From Oscillatoria nigro-viridis PCC 7112 (lineage in GTDB: Bacteria; Cyanobacteriota; Cyanobacteriia; Cyanobacteriales; Microcoleaceae), in contig NC_019763.1 in assembly GCF_000317475.1 (NCBI RefSeq), positions 1 to 64,000 of the forward strand: a stretch of 64,000 bases of DNA. Reading direction: 5' to 3'. Under the pieces are notes generated by a model. That model was not told the origin of the DNA, searched no databases, and was given only the letters and a program-made list of their open reading frames with translations. Positions 49,790-59,050 of this stretch are shown here, one piece after another (positions within the stretch are counted from its first letter, which is position 1; each line of letters opens with the position of its first letter). The position numbers and the translations under genes were made by a program.

Positions 49790-51301
49790 TCAATCGTTAA
49801 ATCGCGACCTATAGCTATCGAACAGTTCATCAATTTTCTGGGGGTCAGATACAAGCGTCCCTCGCTCATCCCGGAACGTGCGATCGCGGTCTCCCTTGAA
49901 GGAAAGCCAATTGAAACTTGTTACTACAGCAAATTTCGCATCAGATATCAGAATTTTGGCGTGGGTATTTCCCAAACGCTTAAGGATAAAATTATCTTTG
50001 TACTGATTCGCTAATTTTTTAAGATTTTTCTCAGCTTGGATATCGGATGGGTATTTTTTATCATCTTCATCTTTTCCCAAACCGTACCCAATTAAAAGCT
50101 GTATGTTACACTTAAGTAGTTTTTCTAGCTGTTCAATAAACTGTTTCTTTACAACATTAGCTCGAATCCAAGGAGAAATAATCATCAAACGTTTTTGACT
50201 GTCTTGAATAGCCTGTTTGAGAATCTCAGGGTGGTCGTAAACTTCTAGGTAACTAATTTGAAATGAATTCAAGCGCTGTTTGAGAATTTCTATTTCCTGC
50301 TCTTGCTCAATAATTTTTTGCTCTAAAGCAGCCTTGTCTTCATCCGTTTCAGCCTCTGCAACGCTATTTCGATCCGTATCAATTTTAGCTTGAGCTGAAG
50401 ATACCTCTTCTTTCAGTGCTTCAGCTTCTTGTAAGGGAGCTTGAGCAACAAATTCATGCCCTAAAACTTCTTCTGCTAACTTTCTGGGTGCGCTTTCCCT
50501 CAATGCTTCTAGTAAGCGAAGTTTCTTGACACCATTAGCACGAGCAAAAGCTGCTTCATGTTCATTAGAAAGAACACCATCGATAGCAAAGGTAACCTGA
50601 ATATCATCACTATCTTTTGCTTTATAAATTAGGAGCAAAGCAGGTTGAAAAAATCTCTGTCTGCGCTCAATAGCTTTCAAGGCTAAAAGGTCTCTATCTT
50701 GCTTGAATTTAGCTTTGCTTGCTCCCTCAATCTGGCGAATAATTGCGTCCACATCTTTGAGTTTAAGATCGGAAAGTTCGGGTGGCTTTTTCGGAGATGG
50801 TTCAATTTCTATGATTTCTTGATTACGCAAGTCTTTTTGCTTGAGTAAACGTGATTCCAATCGCCCATACCAGCGAGGACACCGTAAAAGCCCATCAAAA
50901 TTTATATCAAATGTTCGCTCTTCGGGAACAATAATTTTGGCATCGCGGAGCGTTCCTTCGCCTTTCTTAGTCAATTTCCAAACTTGCATCAGAGAGCCAT
51001 CAGGAGCTATGAGGTCAATATCCTCACTCATCCTTAAATTTATCATTGCATCCCTGATAATAGACGGTTCGAGACCAAGAAATCCAGCAATATCCACTTC
51101 TGAGGATAAACTAGCATTAATAGCTTTCAAGACATATTCTTCGATCGGGGGAATGGGTTTACGGAGTTGGGTTAGAGCTTGAACAGTGATTTTATAAACT
51201 GGCAATCCGACTTCTTTACAGCTAACTAAATCGAAGCCTGTACGATTGTCATAGCGGCGTAGTTCTTCTGGAGTAAGAAAAACTGATTCTTCTGAACTCA
51301 T
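49790..51301 (-). CDS. PLD-type nuclease partner of the kinase-helicase (MkoB-like)
   Basis: 503 residues. N-terminal winged-helix-like region and Lys-rich middle, a coiled coil near 290-345, then a phospholipase D-like domain with one clear HKD site, NTHAKILISD near 447 (HxKx4D), followed by SFNWLSFKGDRDRTFRDERG. One HKD motif suggests a dimeric nuclease. Start overlaps the end of the upstream kinase-helicase gene as ATGA. A helicase gene plus PLD gene is the composition described for Mokosh type I antiphage systems. Confidence 0.82.
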   Translation of the reverse strand: MSSEESVFLTPEELRRYDNRTGFDLVSCKEVGLPVYKITVQALTQLRKPIPPIEEYVLKAINASLSSEVDIAGFLGLEPSIIRDAMINLRMSEDIDLIAPDGSLMQVWKLTKKGEGTLRDAKIIVPEERTFDINFDGLLRCPRWYGRLESRLLKQKDLRNQEIIEIEPSPKKPPELSDLKLKDVDAIIRQIEGASKAKFKQDRDLLALKAIERRQRFFQPALLLIYKAKDSDDIQVTFAIDGVLSNEHEAAFARANGVKKLRLLEALRESAPRKLAEEVLGHEFVAQAPLQEAEALKEEVSSAQAKIDTDRNSVAEAETDEDKAALEQKIIEQEQEIEILKQRLNSFQISYLEVYDHPEILKQAIQDSQKRLMIISPWIRANVVKKQFIEQLEKLLKCNIQLLIGYGLGKDEDDKKYPSDIQAEKNLKKLANQYKDNFILKRLGNTHAKILISDAKFAVVTSFNWLSFKGDRDRTFRDERGTLVSDPQKIDELFDSYRSRFND

Positions 51302-54300
51302 AAGTTAGGCTCCTTTATGGCGCAATTTTTAGGGTGACTTTCAACGTAATCCAAAACTCGGTGTAATGGGTTGTCATGTGAGGTTCTACAGAAGTGGTGA
51401 TCTCCCACGATGACTAAGCCAACTTTCCCTCTGGATAAAGCCACATTTAATCGTTCTGCATCGCGCAGAAAACCCACTTTACCTTCTTTGTTAGAACGAG
51501 TCACAGAGTACACTGCAATATCAGCTTCGCGTCCTTGGAAGGCATCCACTGTATTGCACTCAACTGTTAATGCTTGCCAATTGTTTAATTCTGAGGCAAG
51601 GTTGCGAGCGAGCAACTTTAGCTGTGCTGCATACCCACTCAATACGGCGACACTGTATTTTTTCTGCGCCTTTACTGCCGTCTGGTTTAGCTGTTTGAGA
51701 AACTGAACTATGACGTTGACCTCACAAATATTGTTAAAGCTAGAATTGGCAGACTGTTCGCGACTATTCGGAAGTTTGGTTGTTGTTAACCAAGTCACAG
51801 GTTGTGGTAAAACACTGCGAAGATGCTGATCTAAGTCAGTCCTGGCACTTTTTAGCTGACCATCATAGAAGCACTCACTGACCAAATTGCCGATTGGTGC
51901 TACCATCCTATGTTGGATTGTTAACATCTTGCGACACCCATCTGGGAGTGTTCTGAGCAGTCGATCGAATAAAGTTTCTCGAATATGATCCTGATTAAGT
52001 TCGTATTTTTCCAAAAAGTCAGAATCTCTACTGGCTTCATCTCGAAATGGTGGGAGTTGTTTGGGGTCGCCTACGAGTATCCAGCGATGCGATCGCGCAA
52101 TTGGAACCAACACTTCTGTCGCCGTAGCTTTTGAAGCCTCATCAACAATACACAGGTCAAATTCTATGTCTTGAATATCTCTAGGAATTCCGATGCAAGT
52201 TCCGGCTACTACTTGCGATCGCTTAATCAAAGGTGCATTGAATTTCTCATTTCGACCAAACTGATCGAACCACTCCGCCTGAATAGCTATCAGCCGTTGG
52301 AGCATTTTCGCATCGGGTGCATTTGGATCTATTAGTTTATTGATCCGCTCTTCTATCTCCTGAACCGAAAGTCTCAAAAGTTTATTGATACTGATTTCGG
52401 TTAATTCTTTAAGACGCTTTGCTTTTTCCTTCTGTTGCTCTCGTGCTTCTTTTAATTGCTTACGCAGGATACTAATTTCAGCTTCAATACTCTGACATTC
52501 CTCTAGCTTATCCTTGGGGATTTTAGTTTCTAACAATGAATCTGGGTTTTCTGGGTTGTAATTTATTGCTAGTATTTTATCCAAATCCTCTTTCCAGATA
52601 TTAACATCTCCTCTGAGACTTTCAATTTTTGTAACCAGAGTTTTCATTTCTTGAAATAGGGTGGCTATTTCACTGTTATGCTGAGAAATACCTCGTTGCG
52701 CTGACCAATTATCAATAAATTCCTGTCCTTTAGCAATTGCACCCTCTCGCCACTGTTCCATCTGTTCTTCGAGTAAGAGCGAATGAACATTCTCTGATAC
52801 CCGTTCATGGTTACCAAGTCGCACCAACTTCAAGTTAGGATTTTTAGCTTGAATCCGTTCTAGGGCGTTATCTAGTGCAACATGAGTTTGTGAACTGAGC
52901 AAAATTCGAGCATCAGGATTAGCTTTAAGAGTTTGCAGAACAACTTCTGTAATAAATGTTGTCTTTCCTGTACCTGGTGGACCTTGGACAATCAGAAAAT
53001 CTTCTGTTGCGAGTGCAGCTTTAACAACTTCCTGCTGTGATTCATTGAGAGGTTGAATAAACTGTAAATCTACTTCTACGTCAGGAGTACGGACTTCTTG
53101 AGGATTGACGAGTAATTGGCGAATGTCTGACCGTACTCCCTGGTCAAATCGAATGGCATCAAGGGCATTTTTTTGTCGATTTAGGGCAACCTCAGCAGCA
53201 CGAGTATCAAAGCGTAACTCACCAGATTGTGGGAGTCTGTCTGGTTCTCCATATTTAACATAAAGAGTCAATCTGTCACTGATGATCTGTTCAACATCTC
53301 CCCCCAAAATGCTAAATCCTTTTTGGTTTGTCACATGGTGGGGTTGTCCAGCTAAGTCATCTTCTGGAAGCTCTGATAGTTCAAAGGTAACGCGGTTTCC
53401 GTCACGAGTAACGCTTGTGTATTTAATCGGTTTTTCTCGTTTTTTCTCCCAATCTGTTTTAGCTCTGAGAATATCCCACCAAACTTGGAATATCCGTTGC
53501 TTTTCTTTTTCATCTTCTTGTTCTTTTAAGTTGGCTTCATGCTCTATAACTGCATCCTGTAGCTTCTGAATAACCTCTTTTGCTTCATATAAATTCAGTG
53601 GCGTTCCAAATTTGAACTCGTAGGATAGATTCCAAGCACGATCTCGACGCTGTTCCAGTTGGGAGTAGGGAGTAGACCAAGCATTGAAAATAACTAGGTG
53701 ATTTCCTCGGTTTTGATCCACCTTCATGTGATACCGATAGGAAACACCATAAATTTCGTAATGATCTTCACGAGATGGATCGTCTGCGTCGTCCTTAAAT
53801 TTATAGGGACGAATCCCACAACCCGATTCATTATTGAGATCGTCAAGGATAAGATTCTCGATCTCAACTTCAGAAGAAATCTCAATTTCACTTTTAAGTC
53901 TGTTCAAGCACTTTGGTATAAGCTTAAGGAAGCAAGGAGGCTTCTTAATTGCTCCTGTTTTTGTCTTCGCTTGAATAGCATTAAGTTCAGCTAGTAGTAC
54001 CTCTGCATTAGGTTGACGCTCTGCGGGGTCGAGGGAAACAGCACGCTCGATTATTTCAAGGATTTCAGGTGGTGCATTAAACGCTTTCATTGCGCTGGGG
54101 ATACTATTATGACCTGTGAGTTCAATATTGGTCAGGCACTTCAAAACCAATACACCAAAACTGAAAATATCGCGGGTGTAGGTATAGGAACCATCGTCGG
54201 TTTCTGGCGGAGTGAATGTACGCGATACAAAGTCTTTGAGAGTAATGCTTGGTTGCAAATAGCCCTTAAGCTTGGATATGCCAAAGTCAGCAAGTTTGAG

Positions 54301-54747
54301 TTTACCGTCACTCCCCACTAAAATGTTGCTGGGCTTGATATCGCGGTGTATTATTCTGCGATTATGGGAAAAAGCCAGAGCCTCCAACACGGGTAACGCT
54401 ACCGCTTTCCAGAAAGAATCCCAACCGTCTGGTGGAGATTTTTTCAGAAGTGTTGCCAAATCCTTTTCCATCCACTCCAAGACGAGAAAATAGTTACCCG
54501 TAGTTTCATCCTTGCCAGAATCGAGAAGTTCCACGATTCCCGGATGCTTCAACTCTTGCAGGGCTTGGGTTTCACGTCTGAAAGACTCGGCTAGAATATC
54601 TGCTTCAATCTGCCCGTGTTTGAATTCTTTTACTGCCACCCGCCGGAGGTCATCAAGCATATCGCTTGCCTGATAGACATCAGCCATCCCGCCCGATCGC
54701 GGGTTGGGGGATATAGCATAGCGATCGTTTATCAAGCGAGCTGGCAT
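51298..54747 (-). CDS. Ser/Thr kinase fused to an SF1 helicase (MkoA-like)
   Basis: 1149 residues. N-terminal protein kinase (about 8-270): AVKEF Lys, IIHRDIKPSNILVG catalytic loop, LADFGISKL; the glycine loop is degenerate (PRSGGMADVYQA). A middle region of about 300 residues leads to a UPF1-like superfamily 1 helicase: Walker A QGPPGTGKTTF near 590, a coiled coil inserted at 680-790, motif II VDEASKATATE near 866, VGDPKQLPPF, and VDAFQGREADI. Together with the PLD protein this matches my recollection of Mokosh type I (kinase plus RNA-helicase, with PLD nuclease). Full length and apparently intact. Confidence 0.85.
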   Translation of the reverse strand: MPARLINDRYAISPNPRSGGMADVYQASDMLDDLRRVAVKEFKHGQIEADILAESFRRETQALQELKHPGIVELLDSGKDETTGNYFLVLEWMEKDLATLLKKSPPDGWDSFWKAVALPVLEALAFSHNRRIIHRDIKPSNILVGSDGKLKLADFGISKLKGYLQPSITLKDFVSRTFTPPETDDGSYTYTRDIFSFGVLVLKCLTNIELTGHNSIPSAMKAFNAPPEILEIIERAVSLDPAERQPNAEVLLAELNAIQAKTKTGAIKKPPCFLKLIPKCLNRLKSEIEISSEVEIENLILDDLNNESGCGIRPYKFKDDADDPSREDHYEIYGVSYRYHMKVDQNRGNHLVIFNAWSTPYSQLEQRRDRAWNLSYEFKFGTPLNLYEAKEVIQKLQDAVIEHEANLKEQEDEKEKQRIFQVWWDILRAKTDWEKKREKPIKYTSVTRDGNRVTFELSELPEDDLAGQPHHVTNQKGFSILGGDVEQIISDRLTLYVKYGEPDRLPQSGELRFDTRAAEVALNRQKNALDAIRFDQGVRSDIRQLLVNPQEVRTPDVEVDLQFIQPLNESQQEVVKAALATEDFLIVQGPPGTGKTTFITEVVLQTLKANPDARILLSSQTHVALDNALERIQAKNPNLKLVRLGNHERVSENVHSLLLEEQMEQWREGAIAKGQEFIDNWSAQRGISQHNSEIATLFQEMKTLVTKIESLRGDVNIWKEDLDKILAINYNPENPDSLLETKIPKDKLEECQSIEAEISILRKQLKEAREQQKEKAKRLKELTEISINKLLRLSVQEIEERINKLIDPNAPDAKMLQRLIAIQAEWFDQFGRNEKFNAPLIKRSQVVAGTCIGIPRDIQDIEFDLCIVDEASKATATEVLVPIARSHRWILVGDPKQLPPFRDEASRDSDFLEKYELNQDHIRETLFDRLLRTLPDGCRKMLTIQHRMVAPIGNLVSECFYDGQLKSARTDLDQHLRSVLPQPVTWLTTTKLPNSREQSANSSFNNICEVNVIVQFLKQLNQTAVKAQKKYSVAVLSGYAAQLKLLARNLASELNNWQALTVECNTVDAFQGREADIAVYSVTRSNKEGKVGFLRDAERLNVALSRGKVGLVIVGDHHFCRTSHDNPLHRVLDYVESHPKNCAIKEPNL

Positions 54748-54874
54748 AACTTAGCTACCCATAGAATATTTCTATTCTTTTTGTAACACAAATCCCAATT
54801 AGGCTGGTTTTTTAGCAATTATCTATTGCTTAGATTTCCATGCACTTTACCAAACACAGCAGGAACTAATGCGT

Positions 54875-56671
54875 TTAACTTGCCCATGACGAGGAAATAG
54901 TTACTTCCACTTCTACAGGAACTTGCTGCAAATATAGCTCTCCAGCTTCCACCATCACTTTTTTGAGAATGCGACTGGTTCTTTTTAAAGTAGTCTGCGG
55001 ACACTCTAACAGAATCTCGTCATGTACCACACCGATTAATTTTGCTCCAGTCTTGGGTAGGAGTTTGAACAAACGAGCGATCGCCACTTTCAACATATCA
55101 GCCGAAGTTCCTTGAACAGGGTGATTTAGCAACTCAGAAAGTCGGGGTTTCTTTGCCCACCGTCTTCTGCGTCCGCCAATTGTACGGATTTGCTTGATGT
55201 CTTTGACGTACACCGTTTTCCTGATGCTGTCGTGCCATCTTCTGACTCCAGAATAAGCTTGGAAAAATCGTCTTCTGAACTCTTTAGCTTCGTTCAAGGT
55301 TAAAAAAACATCGTACTTTTCCTCAGCATAAGCTTGCAGTTTGGCAGCACCCATCCCATAAATTAATCCGAAATTAACTGATTTAGCTATCCGTCTATCC
55401 TCTGCCGTTACCTCCTCTAACGGCTTTCCCGTAATCAAAGAAGCCGTTAAAGTATGCAAATCTTCGCGTTTAGCGTAGGCATTCAGCATTCGGCGATCGC
55501 CAGATATTTCAGCGACAATCCTTAGCTCGATTTGGCTGTAATCTGCTTTAATAATTTGATATCCGGGAGCGGCAATGAAGCACGCACGCATCCCATTTGC
55601 CGTACAATTCCTGGGAACGTTTTGCAAGTTTGGCTTCTTGCAACTAAAGCGTCCAGAACGAGCGCCGCATTGCCGATAGCTGGGGTGAATTCTCCCCGTT
55701 ATCGGGTGAATGTGTTTGGGCAATGCCTCAGCAAAGTTGGAACACAAAGATGCTAATTTCCGATAATTCAGTAGCAACTGGATAATCGGGTATTGACGAG
55801 CTAGAGGAATAAGTTCGCTCTTACTTGTTGACTTAATTGGAATGTTGAGAGCCTGAAGAGCACTTAAAACTTGTACAGACGAACGGGGGTTTATGGTTTC
55901 CACCATCTCTGGAAATAGCGAAAGTTGTGCGCTAGGGGCTGGTTTAAGACCGGCTTTCACTAATTCCACCAGCGTAGTCTGCTTTTGAGCTTCCAGTTCC
56001 TCGCCCACCAAATGCCAGTGTTTTGCATCCAGTAACATTCCATTTAGTTCCATTTGGGCTACAGCAGGCATCGCTTCAAATTCAATTTGGGCGGTTTCTA
56101 GTAACCCAGCATTCTGAAGTTTTGAGATGAGTCGCGTTCTAAGTTTCAGCAGGACAGCAGCATCTAAAGCGGCGTATTCTAACTGAGGAGCTGATAACTT
56201 ACCTCCGAAATTGCTCGACTGTAGGCTTTTGTCAAGTTTGATTCCTAAAAATTCAAGAGCGAGGGATTGTAGATCGTGGTCTTTCTTGAGTCCAGATCGC
56301 AACACCTGACTCGCTAGCATGACATCAAAAAATGGGCCAGACGGTCTAAGTCCAGCTATTTCTAGTACCTGCCAGTCGAACTTACCATTTTGAAATATTT
56401 TGAGCGCACGGCTGTTTAGAAGGGCTTTTAAAGGCGATAATTCGCGATCGGCAAAAGCAGCTAGATCGACAATTATCACTGGGCGGTGGGGGACAGCTAT
56501 TTGGATAAGTCGGATGCGTTCTGTAAGTGGATCTAGCCCGGTGGTTTCTGTGTCTATGGCTATAACACGAGCTTTTATTAAAGGCGAGAGAACATCATTT
56601 AGTCTGGAAAAGTTTGTAATCAGCTCGTATTCCACAATAGGATTTGGGGCAAAGTGTGGGGAATTATTCAT
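54875..56671 (-). CDS. Family A DNA polymerase with 3'-5' exonuclease (plasmid type)
   Basis: 598 residues, much shorter than chromosomal PolA because the 5' nuclease domain is absent. Exonuclease motif AIDTETTGLDP near 40 and FQNGKFDWQVL. Polymerase motifs: A, KADYSQIELRIVAE near 376; B, RRIAKSVNFGLIYGMG; C, VVHDEILLE near 547. All catalytic residues are present. Common on large cyanobacterial plasmids and probably takes part in their replication or repair. Stand-alone gene, 127 bp from the kinase-helicase. Confidence 0.93.
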   Translation of the reverse strand: MNNSPHFAPNPIVEYELITNFSRLNDVLSPLIKARVIAIDTETTGLDPLTERIRLIQIAVPHRPVIIVDLAAFADRELSPLKALLNSRALKIFQNGKFDWQVLEIAGLRPSGPFFDVMLASQVLRSGLKKDHDLQSLALEFLGIKLDKSLQSSNFGGKLSAPQLEYAALDAAVLLKLRTRLISKLQNAGLLETAQIEFEAMPAVAQMELNGMLLDAKHWHLVGEELEAQKQTTLVELVKAGLKPAPSAQLSLFPEMVETINPRSSVQVLSALQALNIPIKSTSKSELIPLARQYPIIQLLLNYRKLASLCSNFAEALPKHIHPITGRIHPSYRQCGARSGRFSCKKPNLQNVPRNCTANGMRACFIAAPGYQIIKADYSQIELRIVAEISGDRRMLNAYAKREDLHTLTASLITGKPLEEVTAEDRRIAKSVNFGLIYGMGAAKLQAYAEEKYDVFLTLNEAKEFRRRFFQAYSGVRRWHDSIRKTVYVKDIKQIRTIGGRRRRWAKKPRLSELLNHPVQGTSADMLKVAIARLFKLLPKTGAKLIGVVHDEILLECPQTTLKRTSRILKKVMVEAGELYLQQVPVEVEVTISSSWAS

Positions 56672-56864
56672 GGGAGTAGAGGGGTTTTAAGGTAATAGTT
56701 TTAGTCGTAAAATTGATAGAACTAGCGGAGATATTTTGGCAGATATTCGGTATAGAAGGCTAAGTTATATTTTAATAATTATTGGAAAAAAAGTAATAGT
56801 AATTTGTTGAAAGGTAAGTTGTGCTGTCCCCACTAATAAAACGGTATAGCGGGGAAGCAATCGT

Positions 56865-57488
56865 CTATTTTTTGTCTATTACGACTAGGTAGCTCTCAAC
56901 AGTAACCGGGCGATCGCTCCCCCAAAAGATTTCTAAGGGAAGTTCGATTAACTTGGCAGACGTGCGCTTAAGAAAGGCTCGAAATGCTTGCGATCGCGGA
57001 TCGCCTCGGACATTCATGGAATTGCTAACAACACTTACCAGGCGTCCAGAATTGCCTAAAAAAAGGTTATAGGCACGTTGTATGATATCCAAATCAACTC
57101 CTTTGATGTGGGGCGTAGAAAATGGGGGATTTGCCAAAATTCTGCTATATCGCCTCTGCGGTTCAGTTGTTAAAAAGTCACTTCCAACTAGATTGAACCC
57201 TTTTTGAAACAGAAGTTGTTGTAGCAGCGGGTTTATTTCAATTACATCAACGATCGCACCCGCTCTAACCATAGCCTGCGCCAATAAGCCGTCTCCTGCT
57301 GTTGGTTCTAAGGCGTAGGTTCCTGAAATGATTTGAGCTTCTTCAATCATAAGCTCAATTAGCTCTGGGGGAGACGGGAACCAAGAATAAGGTGGAGCTT
57401 CTCGGATTCGCTCATATAGCATTTCTGCAAGCGATGAAGTATCTTTCATTTTAATTGTGCTGCTATTCGGGCTATAATTCGCGAACAT
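56865..57488 (-). CDS. Class I SAM-dependent DNA methyltransferase-like protein
   Basis: 207 residues; alternative start at 57449 (MKDTSSLAEML). SAM motif ALEPTAGDGLLAQAM, DVIEINPLL and the amino-methylase motif ILANPPFSTPHIKGVD. Small and without a target-recognition domain, so specificity is unclear; could modify DNA or act on another amino group. Probably co-transcribed with the gene at 57505, 16 bp upstream. Confidence 0.8.
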   Translation of the reverse strand: MFANYSPNSSTIKMKDTSSLAEMLYERIREAPPYSWFPSPPELIELMIEEAQIISGTYALEPTAGDGLLAQAMVRAGAIVDVIEINPLLQQLLFQKGFNLVGSDFLTTEPQRRYSRILANPPFSTPHIKGVDLDIIQRAYNLFLGNSGRLVSVVSNSMNVRGDPRSQAFRAFLKRTSAKLIELPLEIFWGSDRPVTVESYLVVIDKK

Positions 57489-57504
57489 TGCCTTTTTTTC
57501 CGTG

Positions 57505-58185
57505 TTAAAATAAAGTCAATTGCCCTTCAATTTTTGACTTATCTTTTGGTGACTTAGCTGTTACCATTTCTGTCGGTAAATCTGCATCAGCGCTTTTATC
57601 TTGGGACAATTTACGTTTGCCCCAGCCTTGAGATGCTGCATGGCGGACAACGCTTTTCCTAATTGCTCTAGCTAGATGGTAATAATCATTTTGGATGCTG
57701 TCAAAGTTCACGGCTGAAAATTCAGCTAATTCGGACAAGTTGTAACCATTTGGTAGCCGATTATGTCTTGTCAATGTGTCTTGTGCTGCCCACATATAGA
57801 CGTTGTAATAACTGTGGTGCAGAGGAGCTTCAAATGTAGCTCCCATCATATAAGCCACGACTTCTGTGGAAGTGCAGTAATTCCCTACAATTCTGTTGCT
57901 GTGCTCCTCTACAATCAAATCGAGCCTATCGGATAAGCAAGCCGTTTTCAACCAGTCAGGTATGCTTTCTGACCAGGGAGTTTTGTGTAAAACTAATGGG
58001 CCTGCATAGTAACGTAAAAGGGGAAGGGGAATTCCGGTCAATTCCAGTAGCACGGCTATTAAGTCGCGGTGCATACCTATCTGGGCTAATAGCTTCAGCT
58101 TTTCCAAAATGCCGGACTGAGGTTTTACAGGGTGAGTGGTAATTTCTTCAAGTAATTCGGGCGTTAACAGATTTAGCTGAGTCAT
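57505..58185 (-). CDS. Hypothetical protein ending in a sliding-clamp-binding peptide
   Basis: 226 residues, helical (GILEKLKLLAQIGMHRDLIA, YYHLARAIRKSVVRHAASQG). The extreme C-terminus is EGQLTLF, matching the QLxLF type of motif by which proteins dock on the beta sliding clamp, preceded by a flexible Lys/Asp/Ser-rich linker. No enzyme motif seen. Family unknown. The tail, the adjacent methyltransferase and the DNA polymerase suggest a replication-linked function. Confidence 0.65.
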   Translation of the reverse strand: MTQLNLLTPELLEEITTHPVKPQSGILEKLKLLAQIGMHRDLIAVLLELTGIPLPLLRYYAGPLVLHKTPWSESIPDWLKTACLSDRLDLIVEEHSNRIVGNYCTSTEVVAYMMGATFEAPLHHSYYNVYMWAAQDTLTRHNRLPNGYNLSELAEFSAVNFDSIQNDYYHLARAIRKSVVRHAASQGWGKRKLSQDKSADADLPTEMVTAKSPKDKSKIEGQLTLF

Positions 58186-58546
58186 ATCTTTTTGAAGGAT
58201 AATTATGGGACAAATGAAGGTCAGAAAAATCGCGTAGCGAATTCAGTTACAGGGATTTGCGCCGTCTGTTGGGCAAACAATTCGGCAAAGATACGCGCCT
58301 CTATATTTCTGAGTAATTTTTACTCACCTTGCTAGATGGAAGGCGGGCGAAATTAAGAGCGATGCCAGCGCTATATTTTATTTCGTGCAATAGCAGTAGG
58401 TCTTGGTTGTTTGCAGATAGACTAAGACGCCGTAGCCTATCCGCCGATAGGCGGTAGTTTAATTACGACTATCGGATGAAACCCCCACTCGTTATCCCTA
58501 GCTATGCTGAATTGTTGATTCTTACTACTTTGTAGCTACAGGATTT
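58186..58546. other. Divergent intergenic region with a short hairpin
   Basis: No gene. CCTATC-CGCC-GATAGG at 58436-58451 is a perfect 6-bp hairpin, with further GATAG/CTATC words around it (58417, 58469). Might be an operator. Both neighbouring genes diverge from here, so promoters are expected. Confidence 0.4.
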
Positions 58547-58885
58547 ATGAACGAGCAAAACAATATCTATGGCAATGAACCCGGTTACAGCGCTGATGGC
58601 TATGCTGTTAGCGGCTATGAAAGTAACCCGTGCGAGTCCTCCCTTAACGGATATCAAAGCAACGGTTATAGCAGTCAGCAAACAGAGGGGTACGGGGCTC
58701 CCGACTACTTTGCTGATGGCTATCGAGAAAACGTTTTTGAAGGCGATTTGAATTTAGCAGATACTCCGTGGACGGAGACGGCTGCTAACCCTAACCCTTA
58801 TTTTGAGGGAGGGGTAAATGACGCTAATTCCTATCAAAATCAAACAGTTACTTCTCATTTCGACGGCGGTGACTTAGAGCTGTAG
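58547..58885 (+). CDS. Gly/Tyr/Asn/Ser-rich low-complexity protein
   Basis: 112 residues dominated by Gly, Tyr, Asn, Ser and Asp, with repeated GY words (EPGYSADGYAVSGYE, NGYQSNGYSS, ADGYREN). No hydrophobic core and no signal peptide, so probably disordered. Composition is like that of phase-separating or adhesive proteins. One in-frame gene with ATG; no family recognised. Could be co-expressed with the exported proteins downstream. Confidence 0.55.
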   Translation: MNEQNNIYGNEPGYSADGYAVSGYESNPCESSLNGYQSNGYSSQQTEGYGAPDYFADGYRENVFEGDLNLADTPWTETAANPNPYFEGGVNDANSYQNQTVTSHFDGGDLEL

Positions 58886-59050
58886 TGTTTTACGCCGAGG
58901 CTGCTCCATGTAAAGCCTCGGTAGGCTGCTTCATTTATTTTAAGAAGCGCAATTGCAGCCTCATCAAGTTCGGTGGGTTCCTTTCTCCCACTTAATTGCT
59001 TAACTTTTGTACAGTATCCTCAACCAATAACCAAAGTTTTTTGCACAAAC

